Shown in pieces: positions 12,980-26,470 of a stretch of DNA of 64,000 bases (positions are counted from its first letter, which is position 1; every line of letters starts with the position of its first letter). The notes beneath the pieces were generated by a model. The model saw only the letters and a list, made by a program, of their open reading frames with translations. It was not told the origin of the DNA and searched no databases. Position numbers and translations under genes: made by a program. The DNA lies in assembly GCF_021134715.1 (NCBI RefSeq), contig NC_060017.1, positions 4,526,001 through 4,590,000 of the forward strand, given 5' to 3'. This stretch comes from Daphnia pulex. Taxonomy: Eukaryota; Arthropoda; Branchiopoda; Diplostraca; Daphniidae.

Positions 12980-15900
12980 ATGGCGTTCTTGTGGAATGAC
13001 GGGAACCTGACGATCGGCGACTCTGATGTGATGGTGTTCTTCGATCACAGCGGCTTTAATTGGACTCAGAACAACAGCCTCTTGGAAGACGCGACGCAAA
13101 ATGACCAGTTCAGCTTGCCGTGGTGGCGGATTGTCCTCTGGACGATGCTCTTCGCCGTCATGGTCGTCGTTTCGACTGGCGGCAACTTGATCGTTATTTG
13201 GATCGTTCTCGCCGATCGAAGAATGCGAACGGTTACGAACTACTTTCTGGTAGTCAGTTTGAAGCCAAATCACCACTTTGTCTAGTCTTTGACACATCTA
13301 ACTGGAATTTAATTTCGCACCCGAAAGGTCAATCTCTCTATAGCTGACACCATGGTCTCAACGCTCAACGTCATATTTAACTTCATCAGCATGGTCACTA
13401 ACGACTGGCCGTTCGGCAGGGTTTATTGCAAAATCTCGCAATTCGTGGCCGTCATTTCGATTTGCGGCAGCGTTTTCACCCTCATGGCTATTTCCATTGA
13501 ACGGTAAGTGATGCTGTTTGAATACCTATTCATTGTTTATTGTGTTAGTGATGATAAGAAGGAAAGTGTTTTGGTTTTGAGCTGGGTCTCACGGAGGTCA
13601 AACTCCGACTAAAAATATTTTGAGTTCAGACTAGACGAGCACATTGGCACTCGCCAGTCAAAACAAAAGAGGAAAGGAGAGGTGACTTTGACTCCTTTTT
13701 TTCTTCTTTTCCTTTTCTGTTGGCAACTGCCAAGCAAAGCCGAAATCACAATATTAGTCCACTTAGTCGTCAATGGGTCCTTTTTTCAGCTTCTCGGCTG
13801 CGCCACTAGACCCCCGAAACCGCCAGAAACTAGACGCCTTGTGGCGTCTACTCAAAGTTTGGTTCATTCTGAACGAACCTTTGTGGACGTAGATGCTCTC
13901 CTCTCTGAAAACCTTTCTCCTTTCGTTATTTGTGCACGCGCTCGTCGAAATCAGCACGATATAACGAAGCTGTCAAAAGAATCTTGAGATTGTAAATAAC
14001 TTTACACATCATCTTGCGCATCATTCCGCTTGTTTGTTTCTTTTCCTTTTTGCATATTCTGGTTGTCGCTGTTCAAATGCAGCTGACTAACAAAAGCGTT
14101 GGCGTTATAAATACGAATTTATCCGGCGCTAGTGCGAAGAATAGGCAATGGGATTGGCGATGCACTTGCATGTTGTAGGGTAGGCTGCGCTATAGTATAC
14201 GCTGCCTCAGCATGTCTGGTAAATTCGACATTATATATTATTCCATTGAAGCGGTAGCGGTGAGGTTTTCGTGATGAATGGTTCTGAAGTTCCATGCCTT
14301 GGATCAATTGATGCTTTCAAGATGCTGTTCCTTTGAGATAAACGGCGCCCAAACAGGAGGAATAAACAGACTGTGACTCGGCGGGGAATAGTGGGGGCCA
14401 GTTGGAAACAACTGTCTTGGGGTCAAGCCTTTTGGCTGTGATCCTTGCGCCGCAGCTCGCAGTTGCTCTTGGCTTCCGCTCTTTTTGCCGGGGAATGAGT
14501 CGCTTGACTGGTTTGATTGATCAAGAGAACGTCATGCCAGTGTGTTCTCCACATCTGAGCGATTGCCTCGCCAAGCAGTATTGTGTGCGGCCGGCAAAAG
14601 TAGCTGCCGCCGAATCTATCACACACACCAACTCGTCCCTATTTTGGACTGAAATCAATACCGACAGCAATAGTTCTGCCCTTTGATTTTCACTGTCTTA
14701 TTTCTCTCTCATTACTGATCACTTGTCAGCCTTGTCAGCCCAACAGATTAATTTGTGTTTGTAGAATTTTTTGGTCACACTTTTTTGTTGTGGGGGGAGG
14801 GTGTTACAACATTTAAAGATAACGTCCGTCCGTTTTTGCGGATTTACAATAGTGTCGGCCAACTATTTGTCTGGAACCAACAAGGCGTGCATCTCGCAGA
14901 GACCAATAGGCTTATCTCCATCCCTTCAGTATTTGTCGTCCTGACTGCACGGTATATTCAGAATCTATTCGTATACATGCCAGTACATGCTAACAATTTT
15001 TTTTCTTTACCGAAGGCTTTTTTTTTTCTGCGTTTCAATCTAATTTGCTGCCAGGTTCAATCCGATGCGCAAGCTTCCGTAATCGAATTGTAGGGTTTTT
15101 CTTGTATTACAAGTAAAACCGTCGCTGTAGGATCAATAAAAAAAAAACCTAAATAAATGCACCGGTAAATAGGAAATGACTGTAGGCTTAAAAAAGAAAA
15201 AAACCTTAAAAAAATGCTTCCAGATTTTTCACATTTCCGACGTTAAGTTTGGTACTGTGATGGAGCTGCGGAAGCTTTGAACTTACAGATACTAGCCGCT
15301 CTCTTTCCTGCAGCATAATCCCAAAAAAACGATAAGCGTTTTCTATAGAGCCCAATTTTTTTTCTACATTGATAAAAGTAAAAGCGGATCAACTTTGAAT
15401 TCATTTTTGTTATGGAACTGAAAACGGCTGACAAGAAAAGGGGGACTCTATTTTTTTTTTCCTCGAGAAGTTAAAAAATTCCGGTCGACTCCGCCTCTTT
15501 TCATCGTTACGAGTTCTGCGGACTAACTCCTACTGTAAATACATATTTTAAACAGAGAGACATGGGACAGTAAAAAGTTCCGTTTTTTTTTGTATGTTCC
15601 ACTTTTATGAAACATTTTCCCCCCAAAAAAAGTTTGACGCGTAAATTTCCCGTTTATTGCAATTTATTTGTTGTTTGAAATTCAATTGGAATTAACTCAG
15701 CGGTTATCTTTGCATTCCGCTCACTTGTATACCTTTGTATTTGCGCTCACGATCCTTTGCTATTTATAGCGTTCGCTTCTTTTCGCACGATGCATAGATT
15801 CACGATCCGAAGCTTCGTTCATTTTTCAGAACCTGGCTATCGTGAAATATTTAAGCCCGAAAAAGTCATGTCGACTGTACGGATGTCGCCAGCTTTCACA

Positions 15901-18900
15901 CAACGTTGTACGTGGGAAACGAGAATATATTTCTTCTGGGCATTCCGGTTTTCCAGCTTTAAATATAAATCGTTCAAAGCTTTACTGACAAAAAATAACT
16001 TGCTTTTGGGCCATAATGTATCCCAGCACTGCGTAAGCAAATTATTCATCACTTTTTTTTTCATCTCGGATTCAAATGATAAATTTATTTGAATTTTTGC
16101 TTCCTAAATTTTTCAATTTGCCTGAGTATATTGAATAATCCAATTACCATCTACGTCAGACAACCAATGTCAGCAGACGGTATCTTGGAATATTATTTTC
16201 CATCCAAGTGGAAGATAAATGATTGGACCGCCGGATTGAACCGCCTTTTTTTCATCGATCGACGCAGTCGCGAACATTAAACAGATTAACCACCCGTTTC
16301 GTCAACATAATAACATTTATTCTTTGCTTGTTTAATGTACTCTCGAAGGGTATACGTATGATGCGTGAGTAGAAAGTAACTAACGCAATTGTGAAAGAGT
16401 GGATCCGGAAGTGTTTGATATCATTACGACAGAGTTGAAAAGTATGCAAAACTATGTAAAATTTAAAAAAGAAAAAAGAAAAGAATCTCAACTTTGAATG
16501 AATGTGCATAAACCCACATCTTTCAAGTGATCCACGCTTTTGCGAGTAGTATTTTGTGCCTATGTTTACTCTTTCAAGCTGAGCAATCGTTTTTCTTTGA
16601 GAGGAGGGTAAATGGCTAATTTGAGTCTCTGCAGTCGACTTTGATAAGAGCCGATGCATTCGTTATTTTCTCTTTTATGCAGTGTTTCACCTTTCTTCTC
16701 GAGAGCTCTTACCGAGCAAATGGTAAAGAAAAGGAAAAATAAAGCATCCACCCCGAAAAAGCGAGCTCTTGTTTGCGTGTTGAACAAAGGCAGTTGCGAG
16801 GATAGAGACGCGTATCTCTTTCCTTTGATGTGTACTGCCAGAACAAATAACGTGCAGTTAGGAAAACCGATGGCTTTCTTTCTGTCGCCGTAACTTACAC
16901 ACTTATGGTATACGGAAAAGAAAAAAGGGATTGCCCGCGTTTGTCTTGTGCAGTGTGTCAGCATTCAAAAACGGGCGTCACGTTCCACTAAACTTGTAGC
17001 CAACAGTTGAGACGAATCCAACTGTTTGGAACGTGGCCGTTTGATACACCTGTCGAGCACACCCACACACCGTATACCCGTGTGTGCGCATATGCACATC
17101 TGGAACTTGTTTTGCATTGGTATTTTGTCGCTTGGAAAGCGTGACGACGGGGAGGAGGAGGAGGAACAGCTAGCTCATTTCCTGCAAACAATTTCACCGT
17201 CGCGAATCGGAAGGAATTCATTTTGTTTGTTCCCTTAAAAACAAAACAAAAAAAACAGCAGCAATTAAGCTCTTGCCATTTACGGAATGATTCGCAAGGC
17301 AACGAAGCCCCGGCCATTTTCTCCGTAATGGAAATGTCTGAATTAAAATGTCGCGAGACGTTTTCCCTGGTATATTCATCTGGTTCCCCATTCGCAGGTA
17401 TGCGCGCTGCGCTGCTAGACTTACGCAATAATTCAGAATCTAAATAAAACGCATAGTCTGTGCAGTAGTACAGCCAACATCACGTGTGAATTGGTTTATT
17501 GCTGAGCGGAACGGCGCAATGAATTGCGATCAAATTTACTCAGCCAGATGAGCTCTCCCCCGAAATAAATTGGTGTTTGGTCTATAGCATTATCGTCTAT
17601 AAACTAGTGCAATTTCCACATACATCCCACGCCGGAGCATAGAAAGAGAAAGAGAGAAATGTGCCGTTGGACGCACCGAGAAAGTAGAGGCCGTCTTCCC
17701 AGATAATGAAATGTGCTTTATATTTGATTGACACTGTTCGGCAACTGTCTAAAATTAGATGTTGCAAAAGGTTTTCTTTTGTTTTCATCCTTTCTCCTTT
17801 TGTTATCAGTTTGACAAAGTTAGTTTACTTGTCGGGTGTCGTAGTGCTGCAGTTGGTGTGCGTTGTCAATGTATTGTTTAGATTGTTTATGCCCTCTTCA
17901 GCTCCTGCTGAGTTTGCGAGTTCATTATCCCGATATTTTTTCGATGCTCAACTTCAAACAGCTTTAGTAGCCTTTCGATTCCCACTTGTAATCATTAGAA
18001 GCATGAGCGCCGTATCAGCAGTAAATATCCAAACAAATAATCACATCGCACAACTGCACTGTAAAAGCAGACGTTATTATCCCATTAATTTAGTTACGTA
18101 AACGTAAACGTAATGTTATGACATGACACGAGCCCAAAGTCTCATGATTCGAGCCATGTAAACTTTCACGGTTCAATTCACCATGGCTGCCGGGCCCCAA
18201 TAAATTTTGATTTAACTTGTTGAACTTGCAGGCTGGCTGCCTGAACTTGTTGAGTTGCTTTCTGAAAGCTGATGACTTTGTGTTTTGAAAACTTGTGAAT
18301 GTTTTTCTTTGGCGCTTTTAATGAGCATCACAGATCCACTCGCCTGCATAGGCATCCACCCGTACCCGTGACAGTCGATCACAAGTTGTCGACTATTTTC
18401 GGAAAGCGGAATGAGCTGTCGTGTACTGCTGGAAATGGCTGCCTTGCTGAACGAATTTATTAGCCAACAATTCACGCGGAATTGCCTTGCTTGTCATTTG
18501 GGATTATTGACTGCGCTCCGCCGATTGAAAAGGGAAAGGCTCTCGCAGGCGATCATCAACGGATAGGTTATTCATACGAAAATCTCCCTGTTATTGGATC
18601 CGAAAAAAAAATCGCAGGAACAGCAAAGGTTTTTCTCTCTTTTTTTTTTTTAAATTTTATCGCCGAGCTCCAATTCTCTGCGGGGCTCTCGACCGGATTG
18701 CTTTGATGCAGTCGGAATCCTTTACCCTGTTCGTGACAAGCTTGCAAATTACTTGGCAACGTACACGAATGTTTGGACGATGATAAACTGTTTAGAGAGT
18801 CCTCGAAATCGTCAAGTCGTTTACACAAACGAAAGTAATGATCCGCTATTTAAAAATAAAATAAAAAGTAAAAAAGTGCATTTTACCTACGGGTAAACAC

Positions 18901-21900
18901 AAAGAGTATCACGAGTTTGTTTGCTTTCCGTATTAATGGGACCGCGCCAACATTTGACGTCGGCTGTTAAATGAATATCGATCGGTGACGTAGGATCGAT
19001 ATCCGTGAAGCGGTAACAATCGATTGCCAACGGCTGTTTAGTCTAAAAATATGAGTTTAAAGCTAAATGCTGAAAACGAAATGTTGACTTATTAATATAG
19101 ACATTGATGAATCAATATGACTTTGTCGTCGGTGGATTGCGACCAAGTCTAATAGGCAGAAATTGCTCATCCGCTCATTTCGTTTGAGATCGTACCCGCC
19201 AACCCTGCGCATTCGATGGAATTTCCCTTCATGACAATCAATCTGCGGTATCTTAAAAAGATAAAAAAACCAATAACTCACGTTGACAATGTAATAACCC
19301 GAAGGCAAAAATCCAAAGAACGGGATAGCGAATTTATTAATCAATTTTGCAAAAATTGCCGAAAGAAATTAAAGAGAATAACGTCAGCGCTCTTTACCGA
19401 CGGTGTAGTTTTGTTGTTTGGTAAACATCTTCTCACTTTTCCTCCATCTCGTGTTTCAAGATTTTAGGTGGTCAGTGGTCTCTGGTTAGTCCGGTCTGGG
19501 GTGCGGTCAAAGGATCGATTACATTGGGGAAACTGTCAACCGGATCGTATAGTAATATATACAGTTTGTACTCGAGTTTTGTTACCCATCGCTTTTGTCC
19601 CATGGATTAAAATCGCGATATTATTTTTTGTTTAATCAAAAGCTTTCTGCTGACGGTAGCAGATTACACGAGACAAGCGTGCGATATGCAGACATGATGG
19701 GATATCTTGTGACTTGAGCCAACTCGACGGAGAATTAATGGCGAAGTAAAAGTAGAAGGCTGCCTGATGAGGTGCCATACTTGAATCTCCAGTCAAAACG
19801 AAAGGTATCGGCTTCCACCTTGATTCACCAAAGTCGAATCGCGTTGATGAATAGGAAATAATTAGACGAGCACTCGACATTCTCTATAGTCTCTTGAGTT
19901 TGCGAGGGTGGTCTTATTGTCATAACGACCTGTTTATACGTCCACTCTCAAATCAAAACTCTGCTAGATGAATGAGACTGACTTGAAGAGCTCTTTTGAT
20001 GGGTGTTGGCATCTCATCGACGTCCCTGCCTTTTATACGTAGTAATCCAGCCCGGAGTCGAATCAATTTCACGCTTACGTCAGACCCCGAATGTACAGAT
20101 ATATTCTGCATTGTCGATAATCACATGTGATGAATGTATGATGCGTCGAAACCGTACGACGAGGCGAATTGAATTGAAAATCAATTCCCAGAGATTTCTT
20201 CCATTTCGCTCCTCTTCAACATTCGCGCACGTTGCACAGCACACACAAAGTGCCACGCCGAGTAAAACTTTGAATAACTGCGTAAACTGCAGGTGGGGTT
20301 GGCAGTCGTTATTAAATTTACGGATATAGAAAATTGGACGTTGATTGGATCTTCCGTAGTACTCAGCTCGACTCGGCTCGCGAATCTCGACGCGAATTTG
20401 AAGCTACACGAACCCATTGAAAACCTGAAATTTCATTAGGATTTCAACGCCATTATTCCCGTCGCCGCTATATTTTCGCCTCCCTTCTTTATTCTCAGCC
20501 GCGTTCATCATTGTTACGTGCGCGTGTATAGACATCGGTGCGAAGTGAATCAATTTTGATTGCCCCCGTTGCCAAGGTAGCCCAGAGTGAAATGTATACG
20601 GCTCTCGCTCTCCTTAGATTTTATTATCCTTTGGGGGCATCATTTCAGCTTACCTTGTGCCGAGCCCATTAATTTTCATCGAGAAAAACTCAATTTGAAT
20701 GACCTTATTTTACGTCATATTCGCCGAGCTGGAGAGAGGAGGAGAGACTGTTTGGTAAAGCCGTGGGAATTTTTTATCTGGCACCGTGGCTGGTTCCCTT
20801 GTCGAAATCTATCACGTCACTGATGAGCTCTGCGCTTGAGAGGAACTTGAAATTGAATAGCTGCTTTAACTAAACAAACAAAAACCAAACCAGCCGGAAA
20901 TTTGGGGAGAGAAAAATCCATACGCTTGTTAAGATCGTATATTTTAACAATAAACCTCGAATCGATAATGATCATTATTTACATGCCATTGACTCTATCT
21001 CTCTGTCTATTCTTATCTAGTTACTTGGCTATCATGTACCCGTTGCGGCGACGAATGGGCAAGATGACGACCATCGGCATTGCTCTGAGCATCTGGCTGG
21101 CCAGCTTTTTGATATCGACTCCGCACGTCTTGTATTCCACGACCATTACGTACAATGATTCCGGACGTACGGCTTGTTACTTGGCCTGGCCTGACGGCCC
21201 CACTTTCGAGAGCTACCAGGAGTACATGTAAGTTGTGCACAATTTCCAACACTTTCACGTTTAGTAGTCGATCCCCTTTCCCTCTGAGGGCCTCCTCCTC
21301 TCGTATTTATTGACTCATAGCGCAAGTTTTCTTCGTTTGATTGAGTTACGTAATGTCCGGCCCGAGTGTGTGGGACTCTGTGTTGGGCTGGCTGGAAAAA
21401 GGGCGGTTGTGAAACCCAGCAGTAAGTATTACATGGTTTACTGACTTGGTCTTTCTTGTCACGTGGCCCACCGTTTGTAGATACAACGTGATGCTGACTA
21501 TCCTCACGTACTTCTTACCTATCTGCGCCATGGGCTACGCCTACTTCCAAGTCGGAGTGGAGCTGTGGGGTAGCCAAGGCATCGGCGAATGTACGGATCA
21601 CCAGATGGAGAACGTCAAATCCAAACGGCGGGTAAATATTTTGAACACACAAATCATATTGTCCCCGGGCACGGATATCCTTATCTTAAAGCTCTTCCGG
21701 AAAATTGACGGTTCAGCTACTACGGGGGGTGTGGGGGTCGCCGCCGGTATACGTAATATCTGTATGGAATGCGTTCGGTAGACGGAACACGAGCGTTGGA
21801 TGGATACAAATGGAATGATAATATGAGCGCGAATATGAACCAAGACGGAATACTGAATTTCCCTATTATTGTTTGCCTTTCTTGTTGGATGAACGCCAAG

Positions 21901-24900
21901 ATTCTGTCGCCACTGATGAAACCCGCCAACCCACGAGAGAGTGAACGCTCGGCGGGTTTTGGCCAGCAATTGTTTGTATCAGCAAGTTTTCCGCGAAGCT
22001 TTCTCTAGAGCCCGCGTTTAGACCAAATCAAGGCCGCCAAAATCCACAGGTCGAGAGACAACGTAAACTAATCACAAGCTTGTCCTCCCCTGCCCGCACC
22101 GCGCTATCATTTACGGCGTCGTGAATGTGTCTCTTCTTTGTTTTTGTTTTTTTTTCCAGCCAACGTAAATGTAAATTCATTTTTCTAGCCTACGTTGTTG
22201 AAATTGTGAGCTTATTGATTTTGGGGGCCGCGCGCTTATTTTCTAGACTCATTTCCACTTGGGCCAACGAGAAGAGATTCAATTAGAACCCGGGGTTTTT
22301 TTTCTTCCCCCCATTTTGTATTTCGTGATTGGTACGAATTCCTTCCGTTTAATTCAATAAAATTCTTCGATAAATGAATGAAAACCTAATTTAGGGTGCC
22401 CGTAGGTGGGTACGTAGTCGTTTGAGAAATGCCACGACATAACTCGACGCTGACTTTCTTGGCGGAAGAGCGACACAATGGACTCGCTACAGAGAAACGA
22501 GGCCGTACTTCTAGAAAATATTTATTCTCCTCATTTTTTTTTTAGTTTTTGATTTGCTAATTGATCCAGCGTCCACGTCGTCATAGTACTATTATAGTCG
22601 GTACACTAATAATCGCCTTAAGTTTTTCTAACTGATCTCTTTTCACCGGTGGCGTTCATTTGCGCAAAATGGGAGCGTGGAGGTATTATTATTATGACTC
22701 GTCGATATTTCGAGGTATTGAATTTCCCGGGAAAGGGTACCCGGTAGATAGATAGCAGCTCCGGGTGCTACGCTGGCGGAGCAATCGGGGGAATGACATT
22801 GAGTCTAAGCTCTTAGACTTTATTTGTATGCTCAGCTACTTCCGCTCGTAGTACTTCTTCCTTTCTCGAGTCTCTCCCCCCCACCCGAAAGCTAAGAGGA
22901 TCTCATCGGATGTGCAGCTAACACAATGATGCAGGCTTTTTCGATATCTTGCAAGTTATTCTTGGTAGATTGAATGCGGTATAGCCGTGACCGTGTTATG
23001 GGCTGGTATATAGCTTAGAGAGATGGGACCATACCATTTTATGTGTACACGCCCTCGGTTGGCTATACATGACGTTGGCTTCTATACTTTCCATTTTTAT
23101 TTTTTCCTTTCTCTCTTGTCTCAAACACAATGATTCAAAGAAAATTCTATAGAACCCGTGACGTGGACGAAAGGGGTTTCTTGTCGTTGGTCCCCCCCTC
23201 AAAGAAAAAACATTTCCTTTTCCATTTTTTCGAGGCATTAAAAAATAAGAAAGCAGATTATTAAAGAAAGCACTTTCTCAACTGGAGTTCGACGTTTCGT
23301 GGGCAGAGATTATGGGCCTTTATCAATGGTGAAGCTGATTGCAATTTGGAGTGAGCTTGTGGGTTTTTACCGAGAAATGGTCGACGTGACTCTAGACTCT
23401 TCTTTCTCGTTCTCTTGCCATGCAACCATTTGAAATGTTGATGCGCTATTTGACTAAATGACGTCCGATTTGGCTCATCTCTCCACAGGTTGTCAAGATG
23501 ATGATTGTTGTCGTGACGATATTCGCCATTTGCTGGCTGCCCTACCACATTTACTTCATCGTTTCGTGGCTGTTTCAAGAAATCAATCAGTGGTCGCATA
23601 TTCAAGAAATTTACCTCGGGACCTACTGGCTGGCCATGTCGAACGCAATGTACAACCCAATTATCTACTGCTGGATGAACTCGAGGTATTACTCCCCATT
23701 ATACTATATTAGCCTTTTGTATAAACGCATCAAACAATCAAAAAGGCATTTCTGCCTTTTAGCGCTGTTAGTACAACTAGTAGTTTGATTTAAGGTGATC
23801 CCGAATCCTTCAGCTATTTTCTGGCCATTTCGGGATATCTATTCCTGGAATTCTCTCGATTCTCGGGTTCACTTTGAAGTTGAGTTATGATATAAAGTGA
23901 AATGGCACGAAACTTGAACCAACTTCTGGGCGCATGCAAATTAGGAGTACACTAAATTGTCACCGGCGGATTTCTAGCGAAAGTTAAATGAAAAAAGGCC
24001 CTAATTGCTTCTGATCATTTTTATTCCCCCCATCAAATAATGTCGTAAATAGGATAGCGAAATTCAATTTTTGATCTCTAATGCTTCGGCGTTTCATTTC
24101 TCCGGCATTCCGAGTATCGCCTAAAACTTCTTTTATATCGCGTCCCGTAACGAACTTTGATGGGATTTTACTTTCGTTTCCTGGGCCAGATATGATGTGT
24201 GCCCCTCGCGCATTTTGACAAGAATAAAAGAAGAACTTTCCTTTATCCTTGCGATATATATTTTTTCGTTGGAGAAAACGAAATCGCTGCGGTTTGAAAA
24301 GTAACTGAAACGCTGTGCATTGTGCTCGGCATGTGTAACAGACAGCTTGTTTATTTTTTTATTTTTTATTGGATTTCAAAAAAACTAAATAATAAAAAGA
24401 AAAAGGGAAAAATGTGAGGAGAAAGAAAATGTGTGGAACAGACATATCTCCCAACCATTTGTTTAATCCTTCAAACTTTCACGATGAGGTTCCGCAAGGG
24501 TTTCCGGCGTGTGTTCTACTTTTGGTTCCGCTGTTTCAAACACTCGGATGACAATCCTCGCAACGGAGCCGCTGCACACTGGAACAGCTGTCCCGGATCA
24601 CCCGATCACGTACGAAGCGGCCGTAATGGTGAGTTATCAAAACATGAATACAATAAGAAAATAAAACAGCAACAACACCGACACACGCAAATAGACGCGT
24701 GTGGACAAGGATGAAAAGAGATTGGTTGGACTAGATGGTTTTTTTTTTCTCGTGGGAACTCTGGAAGCATGAAACTCGCCATCAATGTGCACTTTCCTCT
24801 TTTGATTTGACTCAACCGCATTTCCAAGTGTCGGAGTCTTAATTTCAAACGAAAATTGACGTCGAAATATATTGCTGGGTAAATTCTCATTGGGCAATTT

Positions 24901-25089
24901 TGCATTGTCTGCGCAGGAGGCACCAGTATAACGATGATGCCGTTGCATCATTTGAATCCAGCCACCGCACGCTACGACAGGAATCGCCTGCCGATGAACC
25001 AACAGCGACCGAAAGCGAACCAGTGTATCACCACCGCTGGTGGACCTGTTGCCCGTCGATCGCAGAGAGAAGAAGATATATTCGCATAG
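12980..25089 (+). CDS. TkR99D: Tachykinin receptor, rhodopsin-family GPCR (TkR99D/DTKR type)
   Basis: Seven coding exons: 12980-13249, 13328-13503, 21021-21227, 21481-21631, 23489-23685, 24489-24628, 24917-25089 (437 aa, phases consistent). It is a plasma-membrane receptor for tachykinin-related peptides, coupling through G proteins. The N-terminus has three N-glycosylation sequons (Asn9, Asn27, Asn31). TM1 carries GGNL (Asn69), TM2 NLSIAD (Asp97), and TM3 starts near Cys124 and ends in ERY at 148-150. [10 protein letters not shown] and SKRRVVKMM flank the third inner loop. TM6 has CWLP (283-286) and TM7 NPIIY (324-328). The tail keeps the SCPGSPDH motif that I recall from Drosophila DTKR and ends in REEDIFA. 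The upstream frame stays open back to 12,935, so an extra in-frame 5' exon cannot be excluded. Intron 2 is 7.5 kb while intron 1 is 78 bases. Confidence 0.92.
13504..21020 (+). other. Large intron 2 of the tachykinin receptor gene
   Basis: This 7.5-kb interval separates the exon ending in the TM3 ERY codons from the exon beginning with Tyr-Leu-Ala-Ile. I found no supported gene inside it on either strand. A plus-strand frame near 14,402-14,686 begins like a signal peptide but has no ATG there and no recognisable similarity. The rest is AT-rich unique sequence with short T runs. Confidence 0.7.
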
Positions 25090-26470
25090 AATTTTAACAA
25101 ATGTTTTTAAAATTTGCGAGTCCTCTTTTAAAAAACAAAGCGCATTGAGTTGTGAATCAGATTTGCTTTCTCATTACGATCGTTGTATGAAACCATGTTA
25201 CATGCGCATGTGTGACGCTTCTTTTCTTTCGATATGTGTGTGCCCATTTTTATTTTTCCGGGAACGAATGTCAAACAACCAAAGTGCAAACGCTGAGCTG
25301 ACTGTTGATGTGATCTTGATGTCTTCAGATTTCCCCCCATTGCCGTTTACCTACTTTGATTCTCACTCCGACATCCTCAATCACATTTTACTTGTACAGA
25401 TAATATTTATATATATATGTCTCGTTCTGTTGTTACCCGTGGGATATCACGAAGCGATTATTATTATCCATTATCGTTTCTCGGATTGAGTGTTGAATTT
25501 CCCGCATCCTGCATACATGTATACAAACCAATTGCTTTCTTATATTCGTTCTTTTCTTTGAAAATCTTCAAAAAGAAAGTGGAACAAAACGTTTAACGCT
25601 CTTTTCGACTCCCAAAAAAAACCAAACACAAATTTTATCTATCTGGAAATGATAAGTGTGTATTTCAATTCGAATGGACAAAAATAGATGTGTATACCGA
25701 TTCATCAAATAGATATCATGGAGTGTGATTCTTTTTTTATTTACAATTTAAAAAAAATAAAATAAAATAAAATAATCGTTCGGGAATTTCCTAGTTATCC
25801 AAACGAGAGGATGAACGTGTGACCCAGTGAGAAAACATTGAAAATATTATAAATTTTTACAATTTTCGATTTGAAGTAGATTGGAATAGAGAGCTTTTGA
25901 AATTGCGCTCACAGCGTGCGTTTGTGAAAGCCAAATAATGGAAATAGATAGCCACGAGGTAAAAGGCAATTGGAATGAAATAGAAATCTCATTGGAACAA
26001 CAACTTTTTTCTTTCTCTTTCTTCCTACGTTGTTTTTAACTATTTAAAATTTTTTAAGTTGGGAAAAATATTACTTTCGTACCCCCTCGAAAAAAATTTC
26101 CGTGCCAATGTGCTGTATAAAAATCGAATAAAATGACTTATTGAGAGTGATAGTGGAAATTCATTCAAAGTGACATCATCGGCGCAGTGGGAAGCCTCGG
26201 TATATCAAATACCGAGTAATCAAAGGTCGATTGTGCGCAAATAGTGATAATCATTTCTCGTATCAGCAACGTAGAAAAAGAGACGATATATTATGTTAGT
26301 GTCATATAGAAAAAAGTCGATGTTATATCAAATTCATATTTTAGAAGCTGGGCGGCTATCACAGTCAAAGACAGAATCCTTTTTTTTTTTAGAAAAAAAT
26401 ATGTATAAAATTGATATAATATACGTGGGATTGATGTGAAGAAAAAAAAGATTGTCGCTGGAAAAAATGT
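25090..26470. other. Convergent 3' region between receptor and Spätzle-like gene
   Basis: The plus-strand receptor and the minus-strand Spätzle-like gene converge here, so this should hold both 3' UTRs. Candidate plus-strand AATAAA signals occur in the tandem AATAA run at about 25,756-25,775 and at 26,127-26,132. A minus-strand AATAAA lies near 25,737-25,742. No coding sequence is visible. Confidence 0.5.

Noticed and set aside
14402..14686. Plus-strand frame starting like a signal peptide within the receptor intron
   Set aside because: The start codon is TTG rather than ATG, no family is recognisable, and it lies inside a well-supported intron.
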